DNA from: Anaerolineaceae bacterium
Lineage (GTDB): Bacteria > Chloroflexota > Anaerolineae > Anaerolineales > Anaerolineaceae
Assembly (NCBI GenBank): GCA_016841445.1
Contig: JAENZD010000002.1
Coordinates: 590,266-654,265, forward strand
Reading direction: 5' to 3'
DNA length: 64,000 bases
A model generated the notes under the pieces. That model saw only the letters and a program-made list of their open reading frames with translations, searched no databases and was not told the DNA's origin. Below, piece by piece: positions 53,815 through 63,763 of the stretch; positions within the stretch are counted from its first letter, which is position 1, and each line of letters opens with the position of its first letter. Both the position numbers and the translations under genes were made by a program.

Positions 53815-55520
53815 TGCCTGTACTGATTTGTCCTGTCTGTGGTGCGGAGAACCCAATTTCAGGTGAGAAGTGCCTGAAATGTGATGCCACTCTGGATGGG
53901 GTTACCCCTTTGGATGCCCCAGTTGAGGGCTTATCAGGGGATGAATCATTGGGCTCTCCGACCAAAGATGAGCAAGATCTGCCGGGATTGCTCCAGTCTT
54001 TAAAGGATGAAGGCGATATTGGCGAAGTTGAAGAATCATTACAGAATGGTCTGGCATCAAATGATGACCTCAGTGACATCTTTGCTGAGAAAGAAGCATC
54101 TGATGAAGAAGTGGTTCCTGATTGGTTGGAACGAATTCGGCAGCGGGCTAAAGAAGAACCCGATGCTATTGGGGATGTTACACAGAAGATTTCTGCCGCA
54201 TTGGAAACCATTGCGGATGATAAGGATGAAAATAAGCATGATGATTTCCAGTCATGGATTGAAAACATTCGCAAACCAGGCAGCGCACATTCAGAAGATC
54301 AACCTGCCAATGAATTAAAAAAGGAAAATCTACCTTCAAGGTTATCTGATGAAGATTGGCTGATGAGGATCAGAAAAGCTGAGGGAAAACTGCCGGAAGG
54401 CCCAGATCCTACAGAGCAAAAAGGTAACAGCCTTCTGCAATGGCTGATCGCATTAGAAGAGGGAAGGGAGACTCCTTCGAAACTTGGTGATGAGACTTCT
54501 GCAGCAGATGAAGAAGGTGATGAGTTTTCATCCCCAATAACATCCGGTGATTACCAGGTCGTGAATGAACAGACACAGAAAATTGCCACACCCTTTAAGG
54601 ATGTTTTGGATATTGATCGCTTAATGGTCGATATCAGTGATGAAGAACAAGAACAGGTAAATTTATTTGAGACGGTGGTAACCCAGGAGAATCAAGCTGG
54701 GCAACAGCATAGACCGCTTAGAAAAATAAAGCATTGGATCTGGCGGTTGGTTATCAGCCTGATATTGATCAGCGGTCTGACAGCATCATTGCTGGTATGG
54801 GATAATGCTGATATTTCAGGTGCTTTCCTCTCTCCCCAAAATGCTGCGTTCTTATCCTGGAGTGAGGCGCGTCAACCTGGTGGTTCATTATTATTCATTG
54901 TTGATTTTCAACCCGGTTATTTCAGTGAGATCATGCAGATCTCAAAGCCGATATTGGGAATGATGCTTGAGAAGGATATGGAGATATCACTTCTTTCAAC
55001 TACCCCTTCAGGTGAGCTGCTTTTTGAAAATTTACTGGCGGAATCTACCGGAGAAGAACTTGCCTTTACTGATTTGGGTTACCTCCCAATGAGTTCGCTG
55101 GCAGCATATGGTATTGCAAATCATGTTGAAAATGAACTCCTCCAAACCCCGGAATCGCCGATCGTACTGCCAGCAGAAGGCTATGATGGTATTTTACTTT
55201 TATCGGACCAGGCAGAAGATGTGCAAATATGGGTAGAGCAGTTAACTGCTTTGATGCCAGAAACACAGGTGCTGCTGCTGCTAACCTCCCAGGCTGGCCC
55301 TCTATCGCTGCCATACTGGGAATCAGGGCAGGTTGATGGGATGATATCGGGCGTGGTAGAAGCTGCTGCGTTCGAATCCGCAGTATCTGGACAAACCGTA
55401 TCACCTGTTGGAATGCGAGCTTATCAATTAGGATCAGGGCTGATGGTCCTGATGCTTCTATTGGGATTGACGTTGAAGAATAGGCCTGACAAAGATGACA
55501 TTGGTGAGGGTGCACAATGA
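53814..55520 (+). CDS. Zinc-ribbon protein with acidic linker and membrane anchor
   Basis: A 568-residue protein. It opens with a zinc ribbon, LICPVCGAENPISGEKCLKC (four Cys as two CxxC pairs). A long acidic, low-complexity region (about 25-300) contains three related segments with Asp/Trp-rich phrases (VPDWLERIRQRA, FQSWIENIRKPG, DEDWLMRIRKAE), spaced like docking repeats. A membrane helix (about 308-328), an external domain of about 200 residues and a second helix near the C terminus follow. Function is unknown. It overlaps both neighbours. Confidence 0.7.
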   Translation: MPVLICPVCGAENPISGEKCLKCDATLDGVTPLDAPVEGLSGDESLGSPTKDEQDLPGLLQSLKDEGDIGEVEESLQNGLASNDDLSDIFAEKEASDEEVVPDWLERIRQRAKEEPDAIGDVTQKISAALETIADDKDENKHDDFQSWIENIRKPGSAHSEDQPANELKKENLPSRLSDEDWLMRIRKAEGKLPEGPDPTEQKGNSLLQWLIALEEGRETPSKLGDETSAADEEGDEFSSPITSGDYQVVNEQTQKIATPFKDVLDIDRLMVDISDEEQEQVNLFETVVTQENQAGQQHRPLRKIKHWIWRLVISLILISGLTASLLVWDNADISGAFLSPQNAAFLSWSEARQPGGSLLFIVDFQPGYFSEIMQISKPILGMMLEKDMEISLLSTTPSGELLFENLLAESTGEELAFTDLGYLPMSSLAAYGIANHVENELLQTPESPIVLPAEGYDGILLLSDQAEDVQIWVEQLTALMPETQVLLLLTSQAGPLSLPYWESGQVDGMISGVVEAAAFESAVSGQTVSPVGMRAYQLGSGLMVLMLLLGLTLKNRPDKDDIGEGAQ

Positions 55521-56215
55521 ACTTGAGCGATTTAGCCTGGGGAATCATTGGTTTGATACTGACCGTGATGGTATTGAGCTATGCCATTGGTGACAATTTC
55601 TTGTTCCGCCTCGCATCTCATATCTTTATTGGACTCACAGCAGGATATTTTTTAGTTGTCATCATTCATCAAATTGTCTGGCCTTATTGGGTCACGCCTC
55701 TAGCGGTGGGATCCTGGGGTCAGCGGGCATGGATGATCATCCCTTCCGCACTGGTACTGCTGCTAATCATCAGTCAGTTTCAGAAATTTTCCAAACTGGG
55801 GATTATCCCGGTTTCCTTTCTGATCGGTGTTACGACTGCCATTGTGATCGGCGGGGCCGTATTTGGGACGTTGATCCCTCAGATCTCGACCATTGTTGAA
55901 CGTTTTGAACCTTCAGCATGGGCTGCGGCTCCGGAGCAAACCGGGTTCCTGGTTTTGGATGCAGTTGTGATGCTGGTAGGTGTGATCGGTGTACTTAGTT
56001 TCTTCTATTTTGGCCGAAGGAAAATAGAATTTCCAGATGATGATCAAACAAAACGTCCCCGGTTTTTTGAAGGATTGGGTAAGATTGGGCAGGTGTTCAT
56101 CGGTGTGACATTGGGTGCGATTTTTGCTGGCATTTTTTCAAGCACACTCTGGGCGTTAATCGACCGGCTTTCATTCGCCAGTGACCTGATCAAAGGCTTG
56201 TTTGGGGGAACATGA
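55517..56215 (+). CDS. Polytopic membrane protein, unknown function
   Basis: A 232-residue protein with six to seven hydrophobic helices, starting four bases inside the previous gene and ending four bases inside the next. Helix-rich phrases include GIIGLILTVMVLSYAIGD and FIGLTAGYFLVVIIHQIVW. No recognised domain. Strict coupling to the MutL-like ATPase suggests a shared complex or pathway. Confidence 0.7.
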   Translation: MNLSDLAWGIIGLILTVMVLSYAIGDNFLFRLASHIFIGLTAGYFLVVIIHQIVWPYWVTPLAVGSWGQRAWMIIPSALVLLLIISQFQKFSKLGIIPVSFLIGVTTAIVIGGAVFGTLIPQISTIVERFEPSAWAAAPEQTGFLVLDAVVMLVGVIGVLSFFYFGRRKIEFPDDDQTKRPRFFEGLGKIGQVFIGVTLGAIFAGIFSSTLWALIDRLSFASDLIKGLFGGT

Positions 56216-57966
56216 TGGTAAAGCAGAAACGAGCTTCCATTTTCCTGGGAATTGATATCGGGGCAATCCATTCACGAGCTGCACTTTTTAATGTGGATAA
56301 AGGGAAATACCGGTTGATGGGCTGCGAAACAGCGCAAACCTCAACGGGCATGCACTTGGCTGGTGGCGCCGGTCATGCTATGCGCGGTTTACAAACAGGT
56401 ACGGCACACAGCTTATTGAACCAGGCTGGCGGACTCATCATGCCTCCTGTTCGATTGAATGAAGGTGTCGATCATATGGCGCTGGTTGCATCGGTTGGTG
56501 AATGGGTGCGCTGTGCATTGATTGGGCTTACAGAGGATGGATCGATGGCCGCAGGGAAAGCCTTGCTGGATTCGCTTCCGGTTAAAACGGTTGCAGAATT
56601 TGGCTTAGCTGAATTATCAGAACAGCCAGATGTGATTGAGGCTCTGGTCCGGGCACAGCCTGAGATCGTGCTCATGGTAGGGGGAGTGGACGCAGGTCCT
56701 TCGAACACGATGACCCCTTGGATTGATGCTGTAAAGCTCATGCTGCGGTTAACTCCCCCTTCAAAGAAGCCCGTTGTTGTTTTTGCAGGCAATACCTCTC
56801 AGGTTGAAGAGATAAAGCGCCGATTGGAACCCCTGGTGACCCTTTACACATTGCCAAATCTACTGCCAAGCTTTGAGGTCAGGAATCAAACGCCAACCCA
56901 ATCACTGCTCAATCAGCTGATCTTACAAATCTGGGAGAAAAAGCTGACGGGTTTATCAGAGCTGGGCAAATTATCAAAAGGGTTAAAATCTACATCGGCT
57001 TTTGCACATGACCGAATCATTCGGTATATTGGCTACCCCGATGATACGTTTGAAAAAACAGCTCAATCCAGAGGTGTGATGGCGATCAACCTGGGCGCGG
57101 GCAGTAGCCTGCTTTCCGCAAGATTTGGAAATCAATCCGGAACGGTCGTTCAGCCAGCCTGGCCGGGCCTATCAGGGTCTGAACTGGGTGATTTCCTGGA
57201 TTTTGTCTTCCAATGGACAGCTTCTAAAGTCTCCCGCTTGGAAACTGAACATTATGTCAGTCATCATATTTTGCACCCTACGCTGGTTCCTGAAACCGTC
57301 TCAGAGCTTGCCGTATCACAAGCAGTAGCCCGTTATCGTATGACAAAAGCTCTCGGAAAATTTTCTGAGGGGCATGGCTGGCTAGAATATGATCCTGGAA
57401 TTTGCCTAAATAACCATTTTGAACCGATCATTCTTGGTGGCGATGCTTTTACAAATGCCTCCCAGCCAGGCCAGATCATGTTGATGGTCCTGGATGGACT
57501 GCAAATTCGTGGGATCTCGACCATCGTTTTGGATCAATATCAAATTTTGCCATTATTGGGCGTCCTTGGTGGTATGGAGCCGATCGTGCCGATACAGGTG
57601 CTGGCTTCCCAGTCATTCGTCAACCTTGGAACAGTCATTGTTCCTATCAGCCGCTTGAGTGAGGGCAAAAGAATATTAACCATCCATGTCAGTATCGAAG
57701 ACGGAAAGAGCTATGACGTGGAAATTTACCAAGGAACCCTCCGGCGTTTGGTGATCCCTGCTGGGGCAACAGCAATTCTTGATATTGAACCTGATCAAAA
57801 AACTGATGTTGGATTTGGCGGAATGGGGCGGGGTAGACAATTGAAAGTGACCAGCGGACTAACAGGCGTTGTGATTGATGCGCGCGGCCGACCAATTCGA
57901 CTTCCTGAAAATGATGATGATAGGGTCGCATTTTTACGGCAGTGGCACGGCGTGCTTGGTGGATGA
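56212..57966 (+). CDS. MutL/GlmL-like ASKHA ATPase
   Basis: This 584-residue protein begins with an actin/Hsp70-type phosphate-1 loop (FLGIDIGAIHSRAALF) and continues with TAQTSTGMHLAGGAGHAM, MVGGVDAGPSNT and AINLGAGSSLLSA. These match the glutamate mutase L (MutL) family, whose members adjoin mutase genes in Clostridia but whose role is unclear. No mutase S/E subunit gene is found here, and the C-terminal 130 residues (beta-rich, VTSGLTGVVIDARGRP) look like an added domain. Embedded among membrane proteins, it may act as an assembly or chaperone ATPase, an inference. Confidence 0.75.
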   Translation: MMVKQKRASIFLGIDIGAIHSRAALFNVDKGKYRLMGCETAQTSTGMHLAGGAGHAMRGLQTGTAHSLLNQAGGLIMPPVRLNEGVDHMALVASVGEWVRCALIGLTEDGSMAAGKALLDSLPVKTVAEFGLAELSEQPDVIEALVRAQPEIVLMVGGVDAGPSNTMTPWIDAVKLMLRLTPPSKKPVVVFAGNTSQVEEIKRRLEPLVTLYTLPNLLPSFEVRNQTPTQSLLNQLILQIWEKKLTGLSELGKLSKGLKSTSAFAHDRIIRYIGYPDDTFEKTAQSRGVMAINLGAGSSLLSARFGNQSGTVVQPAWPGLSGSELGDFLDFVFQWTASKVSRLETEHYVSHHILHPTLVPETVSELAVSQAVARYRMTKALGKFSEGHGWLEYDPGICLNNHFEPIILGGDAFTNASQPGQIMLMVLDGLQIRGISTIVLDQYQILPLLGVLGGMEPIVPIQVLASQSFVNLGTVIVPISRLSEGKRILTIHVSIEDGKSYDVEIYQGTLRRLVIPAGATAILDIEPDQKTDVGFGGMGRGRQLKVTSGLTGVVIDARGRPIRLPENDDDRVAFLRQWHGVLGG

Positions 57967-57986
57967 TTTAGAGGATTAATACAGCA

Positions 57987-59051
57987 ATGATTGTTGACGT
58001 TATTCATAGATTAAAATTTACAAAAATCCAGAGGACGCGTGAACTGCCTTTTCCCGGGCAGGTGCTGATTGGCGAAGGAAAAGATGTCCAACCGGACGAC
58101 ATCATCGCTGAGGCAAGTACGCCGTCTGGTCTTCAAACTGTGGATGTGGCAAGAGGATTGGGTGTACCAGTTAGTGAGGCTCGGCAGTACCTTACCCGGC
58201 AGCCGGGGGAATCTCTTGATGACGGCGATATTATTGCCCAACATGAGGGTCGAATTTCTCGTTTGGTGAGAGCGCCTGAAAAAGGAAAGTTCCTGGATTT
58301 TATCAATGGAAAAGCTGTCATTGCAACAGGGCGTTCAATCGTTCATCTAAAAGCGGCGATGAGGGGAGTCGTGGAAACTGTGATCCCGGAACGGGGTGTT
58401 ACGATTTCGGTGGAGGGCAGCTTGCTGCAGGGTGTTTGGGGCAATGGAAAGAGCGGTGAAGGCAAGATAAAAATTCTTGATAGTAGACCTGAAGATCCTT
58501 TATTTGCCCAATTAGCAGAAGAAGTCGAACCCGACCAGGTATTAGCGGCCGGTGTGTGTTCAGAAGAAACAACATTAATGAACCTGGCTAACAGCGGTGC
58601 ATCCGGGCTGATATTATCTGCTATGGCACCCAGGCTGATCCCCTTGGCAGAAGGACTACCAATTCCTGTTATCCTCTTGCAGGGTTTTGGTGATCTCCAA
58701 CCTGATCCTGAGACGTTATCGATCTTCAAATCTCGGGAAGGGGAGAATACAATCGTGATCGCCGTCCATCCTGATGAGATACCCGGACAAAAACCGGAAG
58801 TAATCATCCCGGGTGGGTCTGGCGAAATCGGAGAAGAGATGGAAAGCAGGGAGGAATTAAGTGCAGGCAGCAGGGTCTTGGTATTTAGCGGAAAGAATCG
58901 GGGGAAAACAGGCGAAGTTAGTGATGTTAGCGAAAAACAAATGACATTCGAAAGCGGCATCACGGGGTTTGTTGCTGACATTCGAACTGATGAATATCAG
59001 ATGATACAAGTCCCTTGTCAGAACCTGGTGATCATAAAACATTCACGTTAA
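57987..59051 (+). CDS. Conserved-looking protein with KOW-like C-terminal motif
   Basis: A 354-residue soluble protein rich in beta-strand phrases. The C-terminal part has SRVLVFSGKNRGKTGEVSDV, resembling a KOW/SH3-like motif. The N-terminal half has phrases typical of biotinyl/lipoyl-like barrels (VLIGEGKDVQPDDIIAE, PGESLDDGDIIAQHEG). I do not recognise a named family. It is 20 bases after the MutL-like gene and probably in the same message. A scaffold or nucleic-acid/complex-binding role is possible but untested. Confidence 0.7.
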   Translation: MIVDVIHRLKFTKIQRTRELPFPGQVLIGEGKDVQPDDIIAEASTPSGLQTVDVARGLGVPVSEARQYLTRQPGESLDDGDIIAQHEGRISRLVRAPEKGKFLDFINGKAVIATGRSIVHLKAAMRGVVETVIPERGVTISVEGSLLQGVWGNGKSGEGKIKILDSRPEDPLFAQLAEEVEPDQVLAAGVCSEETTLMNLANSGASGLILSAMAPRLIPLAEGLPIPVILLQGFGDLQPDPETLSIFKSREGENTIVIAVHPDEIPGQKPEVIIPGGSGEIGEEMESREELSAGSRVLVFSGKNRGKTGEVSDVSEKQMTFESGITGFVADIRTDEYQMIQVPCQNLVIIKHSR

Positions 59052-59213
59052 CAAATTTTGCCCGCAAAAAACCTGATTTTTGGGGTATCACTGCGATGAA
59101 GAAGTTCTTTTTCGCCTTTTATCTCCAATTTAATTCACGTCTATCAATGCTGGTGAAATTTTAAATCAAACTTTCTGATTTTTATTTTTTCGTGATGAAG
59201 GTAAAATACCGTT

Positions 59214-60266
59214 ATGAAAAATGATAAGCTACGATACGGTTTATTGGGAGTAATTGTTTTAATCCTGGTGATTGGATTGGCGGCGTGTTCTCAAGAAACA
59301 TCGCCAACTATCCCTGAGATGACAGAAGTGCCGGGTTCAACGGATGCGAGCACAGAAGAACCCGAAACACCGGTAGTCGAAACAAGTATCTCCGAGGCAA
59401 CCGTGATCCTGACTTCCAGCTCGGAAGCAGATCAGGGATTAGTTATGTCTGTCAGTAATGCGCTTGAGGCATTAACCCAGGCCAGCGGTTTAAAGTTTGA
59501 AACCGTTGAAAATCTGACACCCGAAAGCATAACAACGAATGTCAAAGTTGTGGTAGGCATAGGCGAAGATTTAGATATTGCTGGATGGGCATTAGGATCA
59601 CCAAACACTCAATTTATAGCTGTGAACATGCCGGGTATTGACCCAAGCAACAATATCAGCGTGATTGGCGATCCAGTTCTTGATGAAAACCGGACTGCGT
59701 TTATGGCAGGTTACCTGGCAGCCCTTATCTCAGAGGATTACAAGGTATCTGCATTGATCCCATCGGACATTGATACAAATGAGAAAATAATTGATTCCTT
59801 TCTTGTTGGGGCACGCTTTTTCTGCGGGATCTGCCAGCCGAAATATCCACCTTATAATCAATTTCCACAATGGCAAACGCTGCCTGTGGAGAACGCAAGC
59901 AGCGGATTTGAAGGCGTTGTGGATTTAATAGCTTCCAACGGCACTGAAATTCTGTTTCTTCATGAATCATTGCTGTCACCTGAAATTTTGGACTATCTTG
60001 CAGGATATGGATTAGTGGTGATCAGTAATGGCGTTCAAAAGTACCCTTATGCGTATTGGGCAGGTACGTTGGAAACTGATCTGGTTACAGGATTGAATAC
60101 AATCTGGTCAAACGTGGTCGCTGGTAATGGCGGTTTTAAGGTTCCGGGCTCATTAATCCTGACGGATATGGATGCTGAGCTAATTTCAGAGGGGCGCTAT
60201 CGGCTGTTTGAAGAGATGGCTGATGATCTTGAAAACGGGATGATCTCTATTGATCCAACACCGTGA
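59214..60266 (+). CDS. BMP/PnrA-like substrate-binding lipoprotein
   Basis: A 350-residue lipoprotein with lipobox LAAC (Cys25), a Thr/Glu/Pro-rich linker, and a type 1 periplasmic-binding fold. NISVIGDPVLDENRTAF, MAGYLAALISEDYKVSAL and YAYWAGTLETDLVTGLN are reminiscent of Bmp/PnrA basic membrane proteins that bind nucleosides. The usual permease and ATPase genes are absent nearby. A CGICQPKYPPY insertion with two close cysteines is unusual. It ends the coupled operon, 162 bases after the previous gene, and could have its own promoter. Confidence 0.72.
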   Translation: MKNDKLRYGLLGVIVLILVIGLAACSQETSPTIPEMTEVPGSTDASTEEPETPVVETSISEATVILTSSSEADQGLVMSVSNALEALTQASGLKFETVENLTPESITTNVKVVVGIGEDLDIAGWALGSPNTQFIAVNMPGIDPSNNISVIGDPVLDENRTAFMAGYLAALISEDYKVSALIPSDIDTNEKIIDSFLVGARFFCGICQPKYPPYNQFPQWQTLPVENASSGFEGVVDLIASNGTEILFLHESLLSPEILDYLAGYGLVVISNGVQKYPYAYWAGTLETDLVTGLNTIWSNVVAGNGGFKVPGSLILTDMDAELISEGRYRLFEEMADDLENGMISIDPTP

Positions 60267-60274
60267 TCAGGTTA

Positions 60275-60940
60275 TTAATGCTCATCTGGGGTGTCCTCGG
60301 CGTCAGGATTTCCTGTAAAAAGTTCGGCAGTTGCCTGTCCGGGCTGTGATATCCCCTCCCGTTTGAGGACCTTAATGATTGTTTGAAAGATGATCTTGAT
60401 GTCCAACCAGAAAGACCAGTGCTGGACGTACCAAACATCCAGATCAAATTTTTCTTGCCAGGTCAAGGCATTCCTTCCGTGAATTTGTGCCCAACCGGTC
60501 AAGCCCGGCAAGACGTCATGGCGTTTTGATTGGGTTTTGCTGTAAAGCGGTAAATAAGCAATCAACAAAGGGCGCGGCCCAACCAGGCTCATTTCCCCTT
60601 TTATGACATTGAAAAGCTCAGGTAATTCATCGAGGCTTGTGCTGCGCAAGAAACATCCAAATTTTGTGATCCGTTCCTCGTCAGGGAGAAGATGCCCATG
60701 TTTGTCTTCCGGGGCAGTCATCGTTCGGAATTTATATATGGTGAAGATCTCTGCCTGGTACCCAGGACGTTTTTGCCTGAAGAGAATCGGAAAACCTTGA
60801 CGAAGGGCAATAAGAATACTGATAATTAACATTAAAGGTGATAAGATTAAAAGAGTTGTGATCGATGCGAAGAGATCGAACAAGCGTTTATGAAGAGGTA
60901 TGTTTTTTGGCAGTAATTGAAAGACCATCATTACCAACAT
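60275..60940 (-). CDS. Bacterial sugar transferase (phosphoglycosyl transferase, WcaJ/PglC-type)
   Basis: This 221-residue enzyme transfers a sugar-1-phosphate to undecaprenyl phosphate, the first membrane step of glycan synthesis. An N-terminal re-entrant membrane helix (about 20-48) leads into the catalytic region: [36 protein letters not shown] and the late [13 protein letters not shown]. It is the short monotopic form without the large N-terminal domain. It converges with the lipoprotein gene, eight bases apart. Its product could feed the exporter and glycosyltransferase loci in this window. Confidence 0.92.
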   Translation of the reverse strand: MLVMMVFQLLPKNIPLHKRLFDLFASITTLLILSPLMLIISILIALRQGFPILFRQKRPGYQAEIFTIYKFRTMTAPEDKHGHLLPDEERITKFGCFLRSTSLDELPELFNVIKGEMSLVGPRPLLIAYLPLYSKTQSKRHDVLPGLTGWAQIHGRNALTWQEKFDLDVWYVQHWSFWLDIKIIFQTIIKVLKREGISQPGQATAELFTGNPDAEDTPDEH

Positions 60941-61013
60941 TGTACCAAAGTTAGTGTAAAATAATATTCAAATTGCGTATCTGATATATTACCGGCAAAA
61001 CAGAGAGGATAGA

Positions 61014-61694
61014 ATGGACGAGCGAATATTAATCATAGAAGATGATGAAGAAATACTACGATTGCTCAAACGAGTTCTTAATTATGAGGGGTATATCGTT
61101 GACACGGCTTTAACTGGAAAGGCTGGCTTAACCCTTGCCGGTGAGCAGCGGCCTGATCTAGTTATCTTGGATTTAATGCTGCCAAAGATGGATGGCCTGG
61201 AAGTCAGCCGTCGTTTGCAGAAGTTGGGGAACCAACCGATCATGATGTTAACCGCGAAAGACACTGTAGCTGACCGTGTGAAGGGTTTGGATGCAGGCGC
61301 GGATGATTACCTTGTGAAACCCTTTGAGGTTGATGAATTGCTGGCAAGGGTTCGTGCTCTCCTGCGCCGGACGGCTGCTGAAAGAGTGAAAATTCTTGAA
61401 TTTGAAGATTTGATCCTCGACAGCAGTTCGCGAAAGGCACGCCGTGGTGACCGAGAGATTGAGCTTACGGCAAAAGAATATGACCTGCTTGATCTTTTTA
61501 TGCGCCATCCCAGGCAGGTTATGACACGTGAAGTCATATTTGATCGTGTGTGGGATTATGATTTTGGTGGTGAGAGCAATGTTTTGGATGTATATATCCG
61601 GTACTTGCGACAGAAGTTGGAAGAAAATAACGAATCCCGGTTGATCTATACAGTTCGTGGTGTGGGTTATGTGTTAAGGGAACCCGAAGCGTAA
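61014..61694 (+). CDS. OmpR-family response regulator
   Basis: This 226-residue regulator has a receiver domain with acidic IIEDDEE, phospho-acceptor Asp53 ([12 protein letters not shown]) and Lys102 in [11 protein letters not shown] winged-helix DNA-binding domain (about 125-225) has [20 protein letters not shown] and [15 protein letters not shown]. Its ATG follows AGAGAGGATAGA. It is seven bases upstream of the histidine kinase gene, its cognate partner. Confidence 0.95.
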   Translation: MDERILIIEDDEEILRLLKRVLNYEGYIVDTALTGKAGLTLAGEQRPDLVILDLMLPKMDGLEVSRRLQKLGNQPIMMLTAKDTVADRVKGLDAGADDYLVKPFEVDELLARVRALLRRTAAERVKILEFEDLILDSSSRKARRGDREIELTAKEYDLLDLFMRHPRQVMTREVIFDRVWDYDFGGESNVLDVYIRYLRQKLEENNESRLIYTVRGVGYVLREPEA

Positions 61695-61701
61695 GCTCTC
61701 A

Positions 61702-63096
61702 ATGTCACTCCGTCTACGTTTGACCATTATTTATACTGCCCTACTGAGCGCAGTGATTTTGCTTCTCAGCATTGTGATGTATTCCATGATCAGCGTGGTG
61801 ATGGTCAACCAGCGTGACAGCCGGCTGGAACGGGTGGCAAACACGATCATCGATAATCTGTGGGTTGATGTGAACGGAGATTTTCAGCTTAACAGAAGTG
61901 CCCTGGAGATTGATGCGGGTTATAAATACCAGATTTGGTCTACAGAAGGTCAGCTCCAAATTAATTCAGAGGGAGGTGATCAGTTTAACGCATCCTTGGA
62001 TCCAAACGCCTTCGAACAGGGTCAGACCTTATACAGCGAGGTTAACCACGAAGAATCCGAGTACCGGGTCCTGACCGTGCCTTTAGATCGTGGGTCAGAA
62101 AGAATCGGTTGGCTGCAAGTTGGTCTCATTATGTCAGCCATTCAATATACACAGCAACTAATGATCGCGGTTTTTACCGCCGCATCAGCGTTTTCAATTG
62201 TTGTTGTAGCACTTGTTGGGTGGTTGATCACCGGTCAGGCGCTTGAACCTCTTTCGGAAATTGCAAGAATTACCAGAAAAATTACCAATTCAAACGACCT
62301 TTCCAGACGGATCCCTGTTAAATCAGCGCAGAATGATGAGATCAGCGATTTGATTCTAACCTTTAATCAAACATTGGTGCGGTTGGAGCGGTTGTTCAAT
62401 ACCCAGCAAAGATTCCTTGCGGATGTGAGTCACGAACTTCGTACACCCCTGACCGTCATCAAAGGGAACGTCGGCTTGATGCGCATTATGCATACTTTTG
62501 ATGAAGAATCGCTGAAGAGTATTGAATCAGAAGTCGATCGACTGACCCGGCTGGTTGGAGATCTCTTATTGATATCACAGGCGGAAACGGGCCAGCTCCC
62601 GATGATGATGAAGCCGGTTTATGTGGATGATCTCCTTTTTGAAATTTCCGAAGAATTGAAAATTCTTTCAGAAGGTGAACACCGGATCATTATTGAAGAT
62701 ATTAAACCCATGATCATACTGGGAGACCGTGATCGACTCAAACAAGTCCTGCTTAATCTTGGGAGCAACGCGGTTAAGTATTCCCCTGAAGGCTCAGTTA
62801 TCAGGCTCAGTTTGAAAGAGAAGGGGCATTGGCTGCAAATAAAAATTCAGGATGAGGGGTATGGAATCCCTCAGGAAGATCTAAAATTTATCTTCGAGCG
62901 ATTTTATAGAGCTGATAAATCACGAACGCGAACCAAGGAAAATGGTGGGTTTGGTTTGGGGCTTGCGATTTCCTACTGGATTGTTCGGAACCATGGTGGC
63001 CGAATTGAAGTTGAGAGTGAAGAGAATGTGGGGACGATCTTCAGAGTATGGCTTCCTGTGTCTCAATCAGAGATCGTGACAACACCCTTACCCTGA
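61702..63096 (+). CDS. Sensor histidine kinase
   Basis: A 464-residue membrane kinase with two transmembrane helices (about 8-32 and 155-180) flanking an extracytoplasmic sensor of about 120 residues. A HAMP domain (LEPLSEIARITRKI), a HisKA phosphoacceptor DVSHELRTP with His near 245, and an ATP-binding domain with NAVKYSPEG, IQDEGYGIP and GFGLGLAI follow. It is an orthodox envelope-stress type kinase without PAS domains. The stimulus is unknown. Confidence 0.95.
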   Translation: MSLRLRLTIIYTALLSAVILLLSIVMYSMISVVMVNQRDSRLERVANTIIDNLWVDVNGDFQLNRSALEIDAGYKYQIWSTEGQLQINSEGGDQFNASLDPNAFEQGQTLYSEVNHEESEYRVLTVPLDRGSERIGWLQVGLIMSAIQYTQQLMIAVFTAASAFSIVVVALVGWLITGQALEPLSEIARITRKITNSNDLSRRIPVKSAQNDEISDLILTFNQTLVRLERLFNTQQRFLADVSHELRTPLTVIKGNVGLMRIMHTFDEESLKSIESEVDRLTRLVGDLLLISQAETGQLPMMMKPVYVDDLLFEISEELKILSEGEHRIIIEDIKPMIILGDRDRLKQVLLNLGSNAVKYSPEGSVIRLSLKEKGHWLQIKIQDEGYGIPQEDLKFIFERFYRADKSRTRTKENGGFGLGLAISYWIVRNHGGRIEVESEENVGTIFRVWLPVSQSEIVTTPLP

Positions 63097-63421
63097 AATA
63101 CTTTATAAGCCAGACATTCCAGATGGTATCAGTAAAACCCAGGATTAGATTTCACCTGCCGGAAGATAGGTCCGATAGCGTGAGACAAACCGGGAAGATC
63201 TGAAGGCATTCTTCCAAAGTAGAATTATGTAAGGAAATTAGCGCATCTGGACCGAAAATATTGAATTTGTTTGTCATTAAAATGTGGGGTTTCAAAGATG
63301 GCTGAAAGACCCAGGCATGGTTTATTTTCATGTTTTTAGCATCCCTCATCTTGACCTTTCCTTATAAATCGGATAGACTCTTTAATCGCACTAAAACAGA
63401 ATAATGTGTGATTAAAATGCC
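63097..63421. other. Intergenic region upstream of the tRNA-tuf operon
   Basis: About 325 bases without a recognised gene. A 65-codon minus-strand frame here has no start signal or family resemblance. No strong terminator after the kinase gene was found. Confidence 0.4.
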
Positions 63422-63450
63422 TTGCGTTTGGTTATAGGCTTTGGTATAAT
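63422..63450 (+). promoter_or_regulatory. Sigma70-type promoter of tRNA-tuf operon
   Basis: TTGCGT at 63422-63427 and TATAAT at 63445-63450 are separated by exactly 17 bases. The tRNA begins about 40 bases after the expected start site. Confidence 0.75.
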
Positions 63451-63495
63451 CGTGCAGTCTTAAGGCGTTTTGCAGTTTAACATTCGAGTGAACTT

Positions 63496-63567
63496 GCCGA
63501 TGTAGCTCAACGGTAGAGCAATCGCCTTGTAAGTGATAGGTTATGGGTTCGATTCCCATCATCGGCT
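63496..63567 (+). tRNA. tRNA-Thr (TGT)
   Basis: A 72-base cloverleaf. Acceptor GCCGATG pairs with CATCGGC, the discriminator is T, anticodon loop CTTGTAA gives TGT, and T-arm is ATGGGTTCGATTCCCAT. It is first in the tRNA-tuf cluster. Confidence 0.94.
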
Positions 63568-63586
63568 CAGGTTGCACGTTTGCGAC

Positions 63587-63614
63587 CGGGATTGATTCGA
63601 ATGGAACGATCCCG
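63587..63614 (+). other. Hairpin between tRNA-Thr and tRNA-Tyr
   Basis: CGGGATTG (63587-63594) pairs with CGATCCCG (63607-63614), with one G-T pair and a 12-base loop. No T-run follows. It may be a processing structure in the tRNA precursor. Confidence 0.4.
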
Positions 63615-63646
63615 ATCTCGAGCGGGTAACATACTCGCTTGATCCA

Positions 63647-63729
63647 GGACGGTTACCCAAGCGGACAAAGGGGACTGACTGTAAATCAGTTGGCACAGGC
63701 CTTCGTTGGTTCGAATCCAACACCGTCCA
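63647..63729 (+). tRNA. tRNA-Tyr (GTA)
   Basis: An 83-base class II tRNA with a long variable arm. Acceptor GGACGGT pairs with ACCGTCC, the discriminator is A, anticodon stem ACTGA/TCAGT holds loop CTGTAAA (GTA), and T-arm is GTTGGTTCGAATCCAAC. Confidence 0.94.
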
Positions 63730-63763
63730 CTTCTGGCAGCCCTGGCTTCCAGTCGGATCGGCT

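Noticed and set aside
63152..63349. 65-codon minus-strand frame before the tRNAs
   Set aside because: No start signal or resemblance to any family; probably chance.
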